A DNA stretch of 64,000 nucleotides, taken from Actinomycetota bacterium. GTDB lineage: Bacteria > Actinomycetota > Thermoleophilia > Gaiellales > F1-60-MAGs149. Numbering within the stretch: the first letter of the stretch is position 1; each line of letters opens with the position of its first letter. The notes under the pieces were generated by a model, which had not been told where the DNA came from, did no database searches, and worked only from the letters and a program-made list of their open reading frames with translations. Location: contig VGBM01000004.1 of NCBI GenBank assembly GCA_016870485.1, positions 1-64,000 on the forward strand. The letters are read 5' to 3'. Both the position numbers and the translations under genes were made by a program. Below are positions 1 through 7,462 of this stretch, piece by piece.

Positions 1-560
1 CGGTCGAGCAGGACGTTCCAGCGCCGCAGCACGTGGCTGAACAGCCACTCCAGGGTCTGCTCGAGCATGCCGTTGCCGGTCATCGCCCAGATCTGCCGGT
101 GCAGCTCGCGGTCGAGCGCGATCAGGGCGCGCCGGTCCGGCGCCGCGCGGCCGAGCTCCGCGTGGGTGCGGGCGATCACGTCGGCGAGGGCCGCGCGCTG
201 CTCGTCGGTGCCGCGCGCGGCGGCGAGCTCCGCGGCCTGCGGCTCGAGGACGGAGCGCAGCTCGTAGATGCGGTCGAGGTCCGAGTCGTTGAGGTCGGCC
301 ACCAGGGTGCCGCGGCGGGGCAGGATCACGACGAGGCTCTCCCACTCGAGCCGCCGCAGGGCCTGGCGCACCGGGGTCAGGCCGACGCCGAGGCGCTCCG
401 CGAGGCCGCGCTCGTCGAGGAGCGCCGCCGGCGGCAGCTCGAGCGACACGATCATGTCCTTGATCGAGCGGTACGCCTCCGCCGACTTCGAGTCGGCGTC
501 GGCCGCGCGGCGCGCGGACGCCGCGAGCATGCTGGTGGCGACGGGGGCGGGTTCGGTCAC
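1..560 (-). CDS. GntR-family transcriptional regulator (FCD/FadR type), 3' end cut by window edge
   Basis: The visible product is about 186 residues and runs off the left edge. Residues about 25-85 form a winged helix-turn-helix of the GntR type (DERGLAERLGVGLTPVRQAL), followed by a wing (RRGTLVADLNDSDLDRIYEL) that leads into the all-helical FCD ligand domain (RSVLEPQAAELAA). FCD regulators usually bind small organic acids and repress a neighbouring catabolic operon. I chose GTG at 560 because GATACT lies exactly 6 nt upstream, the leaderless spacing used by other genes here; ATG at 530 is the alternative. It follows khtU by 38 bp on the same strand. Its ligand cannot be read from the sequence. 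Confidence 0.85.
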   Translation of the reverse strand, partial: MTEPAPVATSMLAASARRAADADSKSAEAYRSIKDMIVSLELPPAALLDERGLAERLGVGLTPVRQALRRLEWESLVVILPRRGTLVADLNDSDLDRIYELRSVLEPQAAELAAARGTDEQRAALADVIARTHAELGRAAPDRRALIALDRELHRQIWAMTGNGMLEQTLEWLFSHVLRRWNVLLD

Positions 561-566
561 CTGCGC

Positions 567-572
567 AGTATC
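567..572 (-). promoter_or_regulatory. -10-like hexamer for a leaderless gntR transcript
   Basis: Read on the minus strand this is GATACT, followed by 6 nt and then the GTG start at 560. The spacing would put transcription initiation on the start codon. No Shine-Dalgarno sequence precedes the GTG, which fits leaderless translation. No convincing -35 was seen. Confidence 0.4.
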
Positions 573-598
573 GGTGAAATGTCTGGTGGCGTGTCGCG

Positions 599-1753
599 TC
601 AGCGCACCGCGCGCGCCAGGATCGGCCCGGCCAGGGCCAGCATCAGCACGTAGGCGGCCACGAGCGGGCCGAGCTCGCCGGTCGCGCCGCCGGCCACGGC
701 GATGCCGGCGATCACGATCGAGAACTCGCCGCGGGCGATCAGGGCGAGGCCGGCGCGCATGCGGCCGCGGCGGGCGACGCCGGCGTGTCGGGCGGCGTAC
801 CAGCCGGTGCCGTACTTGGTGGCCGCGGTGGCGACCGCGAGGATGGCGGCGGGGATGAGCACGGCCGGAATCGACCCGAGGTCGATCGAGAGGGCGAAGA
901 GCACGAAGAAGGCGGCGGCGAAGAGGTCGCGCAGGGGCGCGATCAGGGCGCCCGCGCGGTGCGCGACGGGCCCCGACAGGGCGATGCCGACGAGGAACGC
1001 GCCGACGGCCGCGGAGACGCCGACGCGCTCGGCGATGCCGGCGACGAGCAGCACGATCCCGAGCACGGTCAGGAGCAGCACCTCGTCGGAGCCGTGGTCG
1101 GCGACGCGCGACAGGCGCCGCCCGAAGCGCACCGCGACGAGCAGCGCGAGCACGGCGACGCCGACGGCGAGGACGAGGGAGCCGGCGGCGGCCGCGAGCG
1201 CCGAGCCGGCGACGAGCACGCCGAGCACGGGCAGGTAGAAGGCCATCACGAGGTCCTCGATCACGAGCACGCCGATCACCGCGGGCGTCTCGCGGTTGCC
1301 GAGCCGGCCGAGGTCGTCGAGCAGCTTGGCGATGATGCCCGACGAGGAGATGTAGGTGGCGCCGGCGAGCGCGACGCAGGCGGCGAGGTCCCAGCCGAGC
1401 AGCAGGCCGAGGGCGAAGCCGGGGGTCGCGTTGAGCACGAGGTCGACGAGGCCGGGGCGCACGCCGGTGCGGAGGCTGCCGACGAGGTCCTGGCCGGTGT
1501 ACTCGAGGCCGAGCATGAAGAGCAGGAGCACGATGCCGACGAGCTCGCCCGTGCCGATCACGTCCTCCGGGATCGACGGGTCGGCGAGCCAGCCGACGAC
1601 GAGGCCGCCGCCGATGTAGAGCGGGATCGGCGACAGGCCGACGCGGCCCGCGAGGCGGCCGAGCAGGGCGAGGCCGAGCATCACGCCGCCGAGGGCGGCG
1701 AGGGTCCCCGCCTCGGCGCCGACGCCGGCGAGGAGCGGCAGCGCGTCAGGCAT
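599..1753 (-). CDS. khtU: CPA2-family cation:proton antiporter (KhtU/KefB-like membrane subunit)
   Basis: A 384-residue integral membrane protein with about 12 hydrophobic segments and no C-terminal TrkA/RCK domain. It matches the Na+/H+ exchanger domain of the CPA2 family, which swaps K+ or Na+ for protons across the cytoplasmic membrane. Signs include the helix around VIGVLVIEDLVMAFYLPVL (acidic residue in a membrane helix) and RGEFSIVIAG near the C terminus. The start overlaps the end of the upstream KhtT-like gene by 8 nt, so the two are translationally coupled. This is the arrangement of Bacillus KhtTU, where KhtT gates KhtU. Ion specificity is inferred from the partner rather than seen. 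Confidence 0.85.
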   Translation of the reverse strand: MPDALPLLAGVGAEAGTLAALGGVMLGLALLGRLAGRVGLSPIPLYIGGGLVVGWLADPSIPEDVIGTGELVGIVLLLFMLGLEYTGQDLVGSLRTGVRPGLVDLVLNATPGFALGLLLGWDLAACVALAGATYISSSGIIAKLLDDLGRLGNRETPAVIGVLVIEDLVMAFYLPVLGVLVAGSALAAAAGSLVLAVGVAVLALLVAVRFGRRLSRVADHGSDEVLLLTVLGIVLLVAGIAERVGVSAAVGAFLVGIALSGPVAHRAGALIAPLRDLFAAAFFVLFALSIDLGSIPAVLIPAAILAVATAATKYGTGWYAARHAGVARRGRMRAGLALIARGEFSIVIAGIAVAGGATGELGPLVAAYVLMLALAGPILARAVR

Positions 1754-2234
1754 CCGCGAGGGCGGCGCGGCCCTGCGCGAGGGCCGCGGGCGAGCCGACG
1801 AGGACGACGGTGTCCCCCGCCTCGATCGTGAAGTCGCTGCCCGGCGAGGTGATCACCTCCTGGCCGCGGATGACGCTGACGATCGAGGCGCCCGTGCTGC
1901 GGCGCAGCGCGCTCTCCGCGATCGTGTGGCCGGCCGCGGCGCCGCCGTCCGGGATCTGCACCCACTCGAGGTCGATGCCCTCGAGCGACTGGCGCAGCGA
2001 CTCCTGCTGGCGCGCGACGACGGCCGACCCGCCGAGCGCGTCGATGAGGGCGGCGACGTCCTCGGGCTCGAGGTGCAGGGTCAGCTTGCAGGCGTCCGGG
2101 TCCTCGCGGCTGTAGACGAGCAGGTCGCGGTCGCCGTCGCGGCGCACGACGACGCCGATGGGCTGGCCGCCCCGGCTCGTGAACTCGAGCCGCACGCCGA
2201 TGCCGGGCAGCGGCGTCTCGGAGATGGCAGCCAT
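1746..2234 (-). CDS. khtT: KhtT-like TrkA-C (RCK_C) regulatory subunit of a K+/H+ antiporter
   Basis: A 162-residue cytosolic protein, about the length of Bacillus KhtT. The N-terminal half (residues 1-70) is a small domain of its own kind. Residues about 85-160 form an RCK_C/TrkA-C fold, with a GHTIAESALRR segment and the typical EAGDTVVLVGSPAAL ending. In the KhtTU family this domain senses ligand (c-di-AMP in Bacillus) or ions and gates the antiporter. ATG at 2234 is preferred over an upstream start because AGGAGG lies 9 nt before it. It overlaps khtU by 8 nt and lies 74 bp downstream of the methyltransferase gene on the same strand. Confidence 0.8.
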   Translation of the reverse strand: MAAISETPLPGIGVRLEFTSRGGQPIGVVVRRDGDRDLLVYSREDPDACKLTLHLEPEDVAALIDALGGSAVVARQQESLRQSLEGIDLEWVQIPDGGAAAGHTIAESALRRSTGASIVSVIRGQEVITSPGSDFTIEAGDTVVLVGSPAALAQGRAALADA

Positions 2235-2308
2235 CGCGCGTGACCTCCTGGTCGGGGCGGGCCTCATGGGCGCCCGCCCTGCAGCCTATTGGCGCCGGGG
2301 CCGGTTCG

Positions 2309-3757
2309 CTAGTCGCCGAGCTCCGTGCGGCGCCGATCGACGTACTCCCGGAGCTCGGCCTTGACGGCGTCGTCGAGCGCGGGCTCCTCGTACTCCTCGA
2401 GCTTCTTGGTGGCGATCTCGCCGGCCCGCTCGCAGGCGTCCTTGCCGCCGTTCTTCTCCCAGCGCTCGAAGGCGTCGGAGGACGAGAGGAGCGGCCGGTA
2501 GAAGCAGTCGCGGAAGTGCTCCATCGTGTGCGCGCTGCCGAGGAAGTGGCGGCTGTCGGACGACGACATGACCTCCTCGTGCGCGCCGTAGGCGAGCGAC
2601 GCCTCGTCGATCTCGAGCGGCTTGAAGGTGACCTGCAGCATGCGCAGGATCTCCATGTCGACGATGAACTTCTCGTAGGAGGAGACGAGGCCGCTCTCGA
2701 GCCAGCCCGCGGAGTGCAGCACATAGTTGGTGCCGGCGAGGAACGTCGGCATCATCGTCATCAGCGACTCGTAGCCGGCCTGCGCGTCGACCGTCTGACT
2801 GGAGGTGAAGCCGCCGCCCGAGCGGAACGGCAGCTTGTGGCGGCGCGCGATCTGGCCGATTGCGAACAGGCCGAGCGCCCCCTCGGGGGTGCCCATGCAG
2901 GTCGAGCCGGACTGCATGTTGGCGTTCGAGAGGAACGAGCCGAGGATGACGGGGCAGCCGGGGCGCACGAGCTGGGCGAGCGCGATGCCGGTGAAGGCCT
3001 CCGCCATCAGCTGCGCGAGCGAGGCCGGGATCGACACGGGCGACATCGCGCCCATGATCAGAAACGGCGTCATCAGGACGGGCTGGTTGGCCTGCGCGTA
3101 GACCCGCATCGAGTCGAGCATGCGTTCGTCCCAGTGCAGCGGCGAGTTGCAGTTGAGCAGCGAGATCATCACGGGCTTGTCCTCCAGCTGCTCGCGCCCG
3201 CCGAAGACGATGCCGGCCATGTTCAGGAAGTCGTCGGCGTTGGACTCGCGCACGACGTTGCCCATGTAGACCTTGTCGGTCAGGGTCTGGAGCGCGTACG
3301 ACATGTCGAGGTGGCGCGAGTCGAGCGGCGCGTCGTTCGGCTCGATGATCACGCCGCCGCCGGAGTCGAGCTCGGGGAAGACCTGGCAGAGCCTCGCGAA
3401 GTTGCGGAAGTCCTCGAGGGTGCCCTCGGTGCGCACCTCGCCGCGGCGGGAGAACGGCGGCCCGTAGACACCGGCGAAGACCATGTGGTCGCCGCCGATC
3501 ACGACGCTGTGCTCCGGGTTGCGCGCGTGCACGGTGAACTCGGACGGCGCCTTGGCCACCTGGGCCATCACCCAGTCGGGGTCGAAGCGGACGCGGATGC
3601 CGTCGACGAACTGGCCCTCGGCGGCCAGCAGCTCGATCGCCCACGGGCTCGCGAACTCGACGCCGATCTCGGAGACGATCCGCCGCCAGCCGCGATCGAG
3701 GGTCGCCATGGCGTCCTCGGAGAGGATCTCGTAGCGCGGCGCGTTGTTGACGAACAT
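2309..3757 (-). CDS. MttB-superfamily trimethylamine/quaternary-amine:corrinoid methyltransferase, non-pyrrolysine type
   Basis: A 482-residue TIM-barrel methyltransferase of the MttB superfamily. Members transfer a methyl group from an amine to a cognate corrinoid protein. The frame is open throughout with no internal TAG, so it belongs to the pyrrolysine-free branch (MtgB, MtpB, MtcB and others) acting on glycine betaine, proline betaine or carnitine. Recognisable blocks are NSPLHWDERMLDSM, the glycine-rich PFRSGGGFTSSQ and the C-terminal AHTMEHFRDCFYRPLL. ATG at 3757 has GGAGG 7 nt upstream. It is divergent from iclR and the corrinoid-protein operon. The dimethylglycine-dehydrogenase-like gene downstream in that operon makes glycine betaine the leading substrate guess. 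Confidence 0.88.
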   Translation of the reverse strand: MFVNNAPRYEILSEDAMATLDRGWRRIVSEIGVEFASPWAIELLAAEGQFVDGIRVRFDPDWVMAQVAKAPSEFTVHARNPEHSVVIGGDHMVFAGVYGPPFSRRGEVRTEGTLEDFRNFARLCQVFPELDSGGGVIIEPNDAPLDSRHLDMSYALQTLTDKVYMGNVVRESNADDFLNMAGIVFGGREQLEDKPVMISLLNCNSPLHWDERMLDSMRVYAQANQPVLMTPFLIMGAMSPVSIPASLAQLMAEAFTGIALAQLVRPGCPVILGSFLSNANMQSGSTCMGTPEGALGLFAIGQIARRHKLPFRSGGGFTSSQTVDAQAGYESLMTMMPTFLAGTNYVLHSAGWLESGLVSSYEKFIVDMEILRMLQVTFKPLEIDEASLAYGAHEEVMSSSDSRHFLGSAHTMEHFRDCFYRPLLSSSDAFERWEKNGGKDACERAGEIATKKLEEYEEPALDDAVKAELREYVDRRRTELGD

Positions 3758-3788
3758 GGCGGTCCTCCGGGGGATCGGGCGAGTGCGC

Positions 3789-3818
3789 TTGACGGCGGCA
3801 GGGGGATCATCCTACACT
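3789..3818 (+). promoter_or_regulatory. Sigma70-type promoter for the iclR / corrinoid operon
   Basis: TTGACG at 3789-3794, an 18-bp spacer and TACACT at 3813-3818 form a good -35/-10 pair, 27 bp upstream of the iclR start. It lies in the 88-bp divergent gap shared with the methyltransferase gene. It would drive iclR and, through start-stop overlap, the corrinoid protein and later genes. Confidence 0.55.
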
Positions 3819-3826
3819 CACAATCC

Positions 3827-3840
3827 GAAACGCAAGTTCC
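3827..3840. promoter_or_regulatory. Candidate IclR operator (imperfect inverted repeat)
   Basis: GAAAC-GCAA-GTTCC is an imperfect dyad with 5-bp arms, just downstream of the iclR -10 and close to where a promoter for the divergent methyltransferase gene would sit. IclR regulators often bind such dyads in their own divergent control region. The assignment is by position and symmetry only. Confidence 0.3.
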
Positions 3841-3845
3841 ACACT

Positions 3846-4625
3846 ATGGACACCATCGCCCCACCCACCGGCACGCAGGCCATCGACCGCGCGGCGCGCC
3901 TCCTGACCCTCGTACTCGAGGGCGGCGACCGCCTCACGGTGGGCGGGCTGAGCGAGGCCGCGAACCTCCCGAAGAGCACCACCTCGCGCCTCGTCGGTGC
4001 GCTCGAGCGCCACGGGCTCGTCCAGCGCGACCCCGACACGGGCGCGCTCCTGCCCGGCCCCGAGATCGACGCCTACGCGCGGCGCATCCGCCTCGACCCC
4101 ACCCTCGCCGACCTCGCGCAGGACCTGCTCAAGGCGATCGCCACCGTCACCGGCGAGACCGCCACCCTCTCGATCGCCACCGCCCGCGGCATCGAGCAGG
4201 TCGCGCAGGCCGACGGCGCCTACATCCTCGGCTCGCTCAACTGGATGGGCCGCGCGGTCCCGTACCACGCCTCCGCGGCCGGCAAGGCGATGCTCGCGTT
4301 CGGGGCGATGCCGCTGCCCCAGGGCCCGCTCGAGGCGGTCGCCCCGCGCACGAAGACCGTCCGCGCCGACCTCGTGCGCGAGCTCGAGGTCACGCGCGAG
4401 CGCGGCTACGGCCTCTCGGTCGAGGAGATCGAGCCCGGCCTGATCGCCATCGGCGCCCCCGTCCGCGGCCGCGACCGGCGCGTCATCGCGGCCCTCGCCA
4501 TCAGCGGGCCGAGCGTCCGCCTGACCCCCGACCGCTACCAGACCATCGGCGAGCTGCTCATCCGCACCGCGGCCGAGGTCGAGACCCGGATCACCAGCCA
4601 ACGCCACGAGGAGGGTGCGGCATGA
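3846..4625 (+). CDS. IclR-family transcriptional regulator
   Basis: A 259-residue regulator. Residues about 10-70 are the winged helix-turn-helix (RLTVGGLSEAANLPKSTTSR), and about 80-250 the IclR effector domain, including YHASAAGKAMLAF and RGYGLSVEEIEPGLIAIGAP. The family responds to small molecules such as acids or aldehydes. ATG at 3846 follows the promoter and begins the family-typical N terminus. The stop overlaps the corrinoid-protein start (ATGA), making iclR the first gene of that operon. It probably controls the amine demethylation genes on both sides, sensing the methylated amine or a product. The ligand is unknown. Confidence 0.9.
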   Translation: MDTIAPPTGTQAIDRAARLLTLVLEGGDRLTVGGLSEAANLPKSTTSRLVGALERHGLVQRDPDTGALLPGPEIDAYARRIRLDPTLADLAQDLLKAIATVTGETATLSIATARGIEQVAQADGAYILGSLNWMGRAVPYHASAAGKAMLAFGAMPLPQGPLEAVAPRTKTVRADLVRELEVTRERGYGLSVEEIEPGLIAIGAPVRGRDRRVIAALAISGPSVRLTPDRYQTIGELLIRTAAEVETRITSQRHEEGAA

Positions 4626-5287
4626 CGCACGAGGAACTGCTGCAGAAGCTGTACGACGAGACCATGGTCGGCAACGGCCCAGAGGTCATCGACCTCACGA
4701 ACCAGGGCCTCGATGACGGGCTGACGCCCGACCAGCTCCTCTTCGACGCGCTGATCCCGGCGCTCGAGGAGGTCGGCGCCCGCTTCGAGCGCGGCGACTG
4801 GTTCGTCCCCGAGATGCTGATCGCCGGCAAGGCGATGGCCGGCGCCCTCGAGGTGCTGCGCCCGCTGCTCGCCGCCACCGGCACGGAGACCATCGGCAAG
4901 TTCGTGATGGGCACCGTCAAGGGCGATGTGCACGACATCGGCAAGAACCTCGTCAACATCATGCTCGAGGGCGCGGGCTTCGAGGTCATCGACCTCGGCG
5001 TGCAGGTCGCCCCGGAGAAGTTCGTCGAGGCCGTCGAGGAGCACCAGCCCGACATCCTCGGGATGAGCGCCTTCCTGACCACGACCATGCCGATGTTCAA
5101 GGCGAACATCAACGCCCTCGAGAAGGCCGGCCTGCGCGACAAGGTGATCGTCCTCGTCGGCGGCGCCCCGGTCACCCAGGAGTACGCGGACGCGGTCGCC
5201 GCCGACGGCTACGCCGCGGACGCCTCCGCCGCGGTCAAGCTCTCGAAGGACCTGATCGCCAAGCAGCGCGCCAAGGCCATCGCGTAG
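4622..5287 (+). CDS. Corrinoid (B12-binding) protein of a methyltransferase system (MtgC/MtbC-like)
   Basis: A 221-residue cytosolic protein with the standard two-part layout: an N-terminal helical cap (about 1-85) and a Rossmann-like B12-binding domain (about 90-215). GDVHDIGKN carries the DxHxxG motif, D102-H104-G107, with H104 as the predicted lower cobalt ligand. It accepts the methyl group from the MttB-type enzyme and passes it to tetrahydrofolate through the methyltransferase encoded at 6603. The ATGA overlap with iclR and the position beside MetV/MetF genes place it in one operon. It needs cobalamin, and a riboswitch-controlled B12 importer lies near 46-51 kb. Confidence 0.93.
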   Translation: MTHEELLQKLYDETMVGNGPEVIDLTNQGLDDGLTPDQLLFDALIPALEEVGARFERGDWFVPEMLIAGKAMAGALEVLRPLLAATGTETIGKFVMGTVKGDVHDIGKNLVNIMLEGAGFEVIDLGVQVAPEKFVEAVEEHQPDILGMSAFLTTTMPMFKANINALEKAGLRDKVIVLVGGAPVTQEYADAVAADGYAADASAAVKLSKDLIAKQRAKAIA

Positions 5288-5295
5288 GCGCGCCC

Positions 5296-5688
5296 GTGGG
5301 TCTCGTCTCCGCCCTCGAGCACGTCGTCAAGAAGCCCATCTGGGACTGCCGGATGTGCGGCCAGTGCGTGCTGCACGACACCGGCATGACCTGCCCGATG
5401 ACGTGCCCGAAGACCCTCCGCAACGGCCCCTGCGGCGGCGTCCGCGAGGACGGCCACTGCGAGGTCAAGCCGGAGATGCGCTGCGTCTGGGTCAAGGCGG
5501 AGGAGCGCTCGCGCACCCTGCCCCTGATGCCGCAGGATTGGCGCGAGCACTTCAACAACCTGCGCCCGCCCGTCGACAACCGCCTCCAAGGCACGTCCTC
5601 GTGGCAGAACCTCCTGTCGGGGCGGGATCGGGAGACGCCGCCGGGCTGGACGCCGGAGCCCGCCGAGGCCGAGCAGGCGGAGGCGTAG
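5296..5688 (+). CDS. MetV-like cysteine-rich partner of methylenetetrahydrofolate reductase (MTHFR C-terminal domain)
   Basis: A 130-residue protein with eight cysteines in its first 65 residues (C18, C21, C24, C33, C37, C46, C55, C63), including WDCRMCGQC and NGPCGGV. This is the pattern of the MTHFR_C domain, the MetV subunit that pairs with MetF in acetogens, and it probably binds a metal or Fe-S centre. It lies directly before metF (1-nt gap between stop and GTG). The expected role is electron transfer for the interconversion of methyl-THF and methylene-THF. GTG at 5296 is the only sensible start, 8 nt after the corrinoid gene. The C-terminal tail is Glu/Ala-rich and nonconserved-looking. 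Confidence 0.85.
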   Translation: MGLVSALEHVVKKPIWDCRMCGQCVLHDTGMTCPMTCPKTLRNGPCGGVREDGHCEVKPEMRCVWVKAEERSRTLPLMPQDWREHFNNLRPPVDNRLQGTSSWQNLLSGRDRETPPGWTPEPAEAEQAEA

Positions 5689-5689
5689 C

Positions 5690-6631
5690 GTGTCGCGGCT
5701 CGGGGAACTCCTGGAGCGCGGCGACGAGCTGATCATCACGGGCGAGGCGCCCGTGATCGACGGCGGCACCCTCGCCGACTACGAGGCGAAGCTCGCCGAG
5801 CTGGCGCCGTGGTGCGACGCGATGAACGCGACGGACAACACGGCGGCGCACGCGCACGCCTCGAACGTGGCGATGGCGATCGCGATGCAGCGCCTCGGGG
5901 TGGAGCCGATCCTGCAGGTCGTCTGCCGCGACAAGAACCGGATCGCGCAGCAGGCCGACATCATGGGCGCCGCCCTGCACGGCGTCGAGAACATCTGCTG
6001 CCTGACCGGCGACGACGTAACCGCCGGCGACGAGTCGGAGGCGCGCCGCGTCTTCGACCTCGACGGGCCGCAGCTGATCCGCCTCGCGAGCTCGCTGCGG
6101 GAGGGCCGCTACCTGTCGGGCCGCTCCGTGGGCACGCCGCCCGCCCTGGTGATCGGCGCCGTCGAGAACCCGGGTGCGCCCCCGCTCGACTACCGCGCCC
6201 AGCGCGCCGCGAAGAAGATCATGGCCGGCGCCCGCTACCTGCAGCTGCAGATCTGCTACCACCCCGACCGCCTCGAGGCGTTCGTGGCGGCGCTGCATCA
6301 GGGGGGCTGGACGGAGCGCTGCGCGATCCTGCCGAGCGTCGTCGCCGTGAAGGGCGCGGGGCCCCTGCGCTTCATGGACGCGTCGGTGCCCGGCATCTCG
6401 GTGCCGGCGGAGGTGATCGGCCGCGTGGCCGACGCCGCCGAGCCCGCCGAGGAGGCCTACCGGCTCGTGCGCGAGCAGTGCGAGCACGCGCTGTCCCTGC
6501 CGGGCGTGCGCGGCCTGCACCTGACCGATTTCCGCAAAGACGGCTCGATGGCGCGGCTTTGCACCGATCTGGGGATCAAGCCCCGCTCTGAGAGGGAGCA
6601 GCATGCACACCACCGTGTCGTCGCCGTCTAA
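5690..6631 (+). CDS. metF: 5,10-methylenetetrahydrofolate reductase, MetF type
   Basis: A 313-residue flavoprotein barrel. It opens with LIITGEAPVIDGG (the catalytic-Glu region of MTHFR) and continues with NATDNTAAHAHASNVA, QVVCRDKNR and CLTGDDVTAGDE, all family landmarks for FAD and folate binding. In this setting it would run in the oxidative direction, turning methyl-THF from the corrinoid pathway into methylene-THF. It starts at GTG 1 nt after the MetV-like gene and its last 29 nt overlap the next gene. With MetV it forms the two-component MTHFR seen in anaerobic methylotrophs and acetogens. Confidence 0.92.
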   Translation: MSRLGELLERGDELIITGEAPVIDGGTLADYEAKLAELAPWCDAMNATDNTAAHAHASNVAMAIAMQRLGVEPILQVVCRDKNRIAQQADIMGAALHGVENICCLTGDDVTAGDESEARRVFDLDGPQLIRLASSLREGRYLSGRSVGTPPALVIGAVENPGAPPLDYRAQRAAKKIMAGARYLQLQICYHPDRLEAFVAALHQGGWTERCAILPSVVAVKGAGPLRFMDASVPGISVPAEVIGRVADAAEPAEEAYRLVREQCEHALSLPGVRGLHLTDFRKDGSMARLCTDLGIKPRSEREQHAHHRVVAV

Positions 6632-7457
6632 GACGGTCACCATCGGTCCCGACCAGCCGTTCTGCATCATCGGGGAGCGGATCAACCCGACGGGCCGCAA
6701 GGCCTTCCAGGAGCAGCTGCGCGCCGGCGACCTCAGCCAGGTCCTCGTCGATGTCGACGAGCAGATCGCGGGCGGCGCCCACCTCCTCGACGTCAACATG
6801 GGCGTGCCCCTCGCCGACGAGCCCGCCCTGCTCGCGCAGGCGATCCAGCTGGTGCAGGAGCGGACCGATCTGCCGGTCTGCATCGACTCGTCCGTGGTCG
6901 AGGCGCTCGAGGCCGGCCTTGCCGTCTACCGGGGCAAGGCGCTCGTCAACTCGGTCACCTGCGAGACCGACCGCCTCGAGGCCGTGCTGCCGCTGGTCAA
7001 GCAGCACAACGCGGCGATCATCTGCCTGACCAACGGCGACGAGGGCATCCCCGTGCCGTGGGAGGAGCGCTTCGAGTTCTGCAAGAGGCTCGTCGACATC
7101 GTCCACGGCCAGTGGGAGATCCCGCTCGAGGACATGGTCATCGACACCCTCGCGATGCCGGTCGGCGCCGAGCCCCAGTCGGCCTACCACTTCTTCAAGA
7201 CGATCTCGGCGATCCAGGAGGAGTTCGGCCTCAACACGACCTGCGGGGCCTCGAACACCTCGTTCGGGATGCCGAGCCGCCACGCCCTCAACGGCACGTT
7301 CCTCGCGATGGCCGCCGCCGCCGGCATGACCAGCGCGATCATGGACGCCCGCTCCGACGAGTGCGTGAAGGCCGTCCGCGGCTCCGACGTCATGCTCGGC
7401 AAGGACGAGTACGGCATCGGCTGGATCGGCAACTACCGCCCGCCGGCGAAGGCGTAG
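6603..7457 (+). CDS. Methyltetrahydrofolate:corrinoid methyltransferase (pterin-binding family, MtgA/MtvA-like)
   Basis: A 284-residue TIM barrel of the pterin-binding family. It contains GERINPTGRKAF at the N terminus, the folate-binding GGAHLLDVNMGVP, CIDSSVVEALEAGL, LVNSVTC and TTCGASNTSFGMP, all hallmarks of MeTr/AcsE/MtgA-type enzymes. It should move the methyl group from the corrinoid protein at 4622 to tetrahydrofolate. ATG at 6603 is preceded by a purine-rich GAGAGGGAG. The 29-nt overlap with metF implies coupled translation. Dihydropteroate synthase is ruled out by the neighbours and by the lack of folP-specific motifs. Confidence 0.9.
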   Translation: MHTTVSSPSKTVTIGPDQPFCIIGERINPTGRKAFQEQLRAGDLSQVLVDVDEQIAGGAHLLDVNMGVPLADEPALLAQAIQLVQERTDLPVCIDSSVVEALEAGLAVYRGKALVNSVTCETDRLEAVLPLVKQHNAAIICLTNGDEGIPVPWEERFEFCKRLVDIVHGQWEIPLEDMVIDTLAMPVGAEPQSAYHFFKTISAIQEEFGLNTTCGASNTSFGMPSRHALNGTFLAMAAAAGMTSAIMDARSDECVKAVRGSDVMLGKDEYGIGWIGNYRPPAKA

Positions 7458-7462
7458 CGGCG

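Noticed and set aside
2309-3757. Possible pyrrolysine-encoding MttB
   Set aside because: There is no in-frame TAG; the frame is open for 482 codons, so it belongs to the non-pyrrolysine branch.
2240-5287. A 1015-residue plus-strand open frame spanning the methyltransferase and iclR genes
   Set aside because: Only its last 221 residues (corrinoid protein from 4622) are real; the rest is a GC-driven shadow of genes in other frames with Arg/Gly/Ala-rich low-complexity sequence.
6603-6631. metF read as frameshifted because its end overlaps the next gene by 29 nt
   Set aside because: Both proteins have normal lengths and intact ends for their families, so the overlap is genuine coupling.
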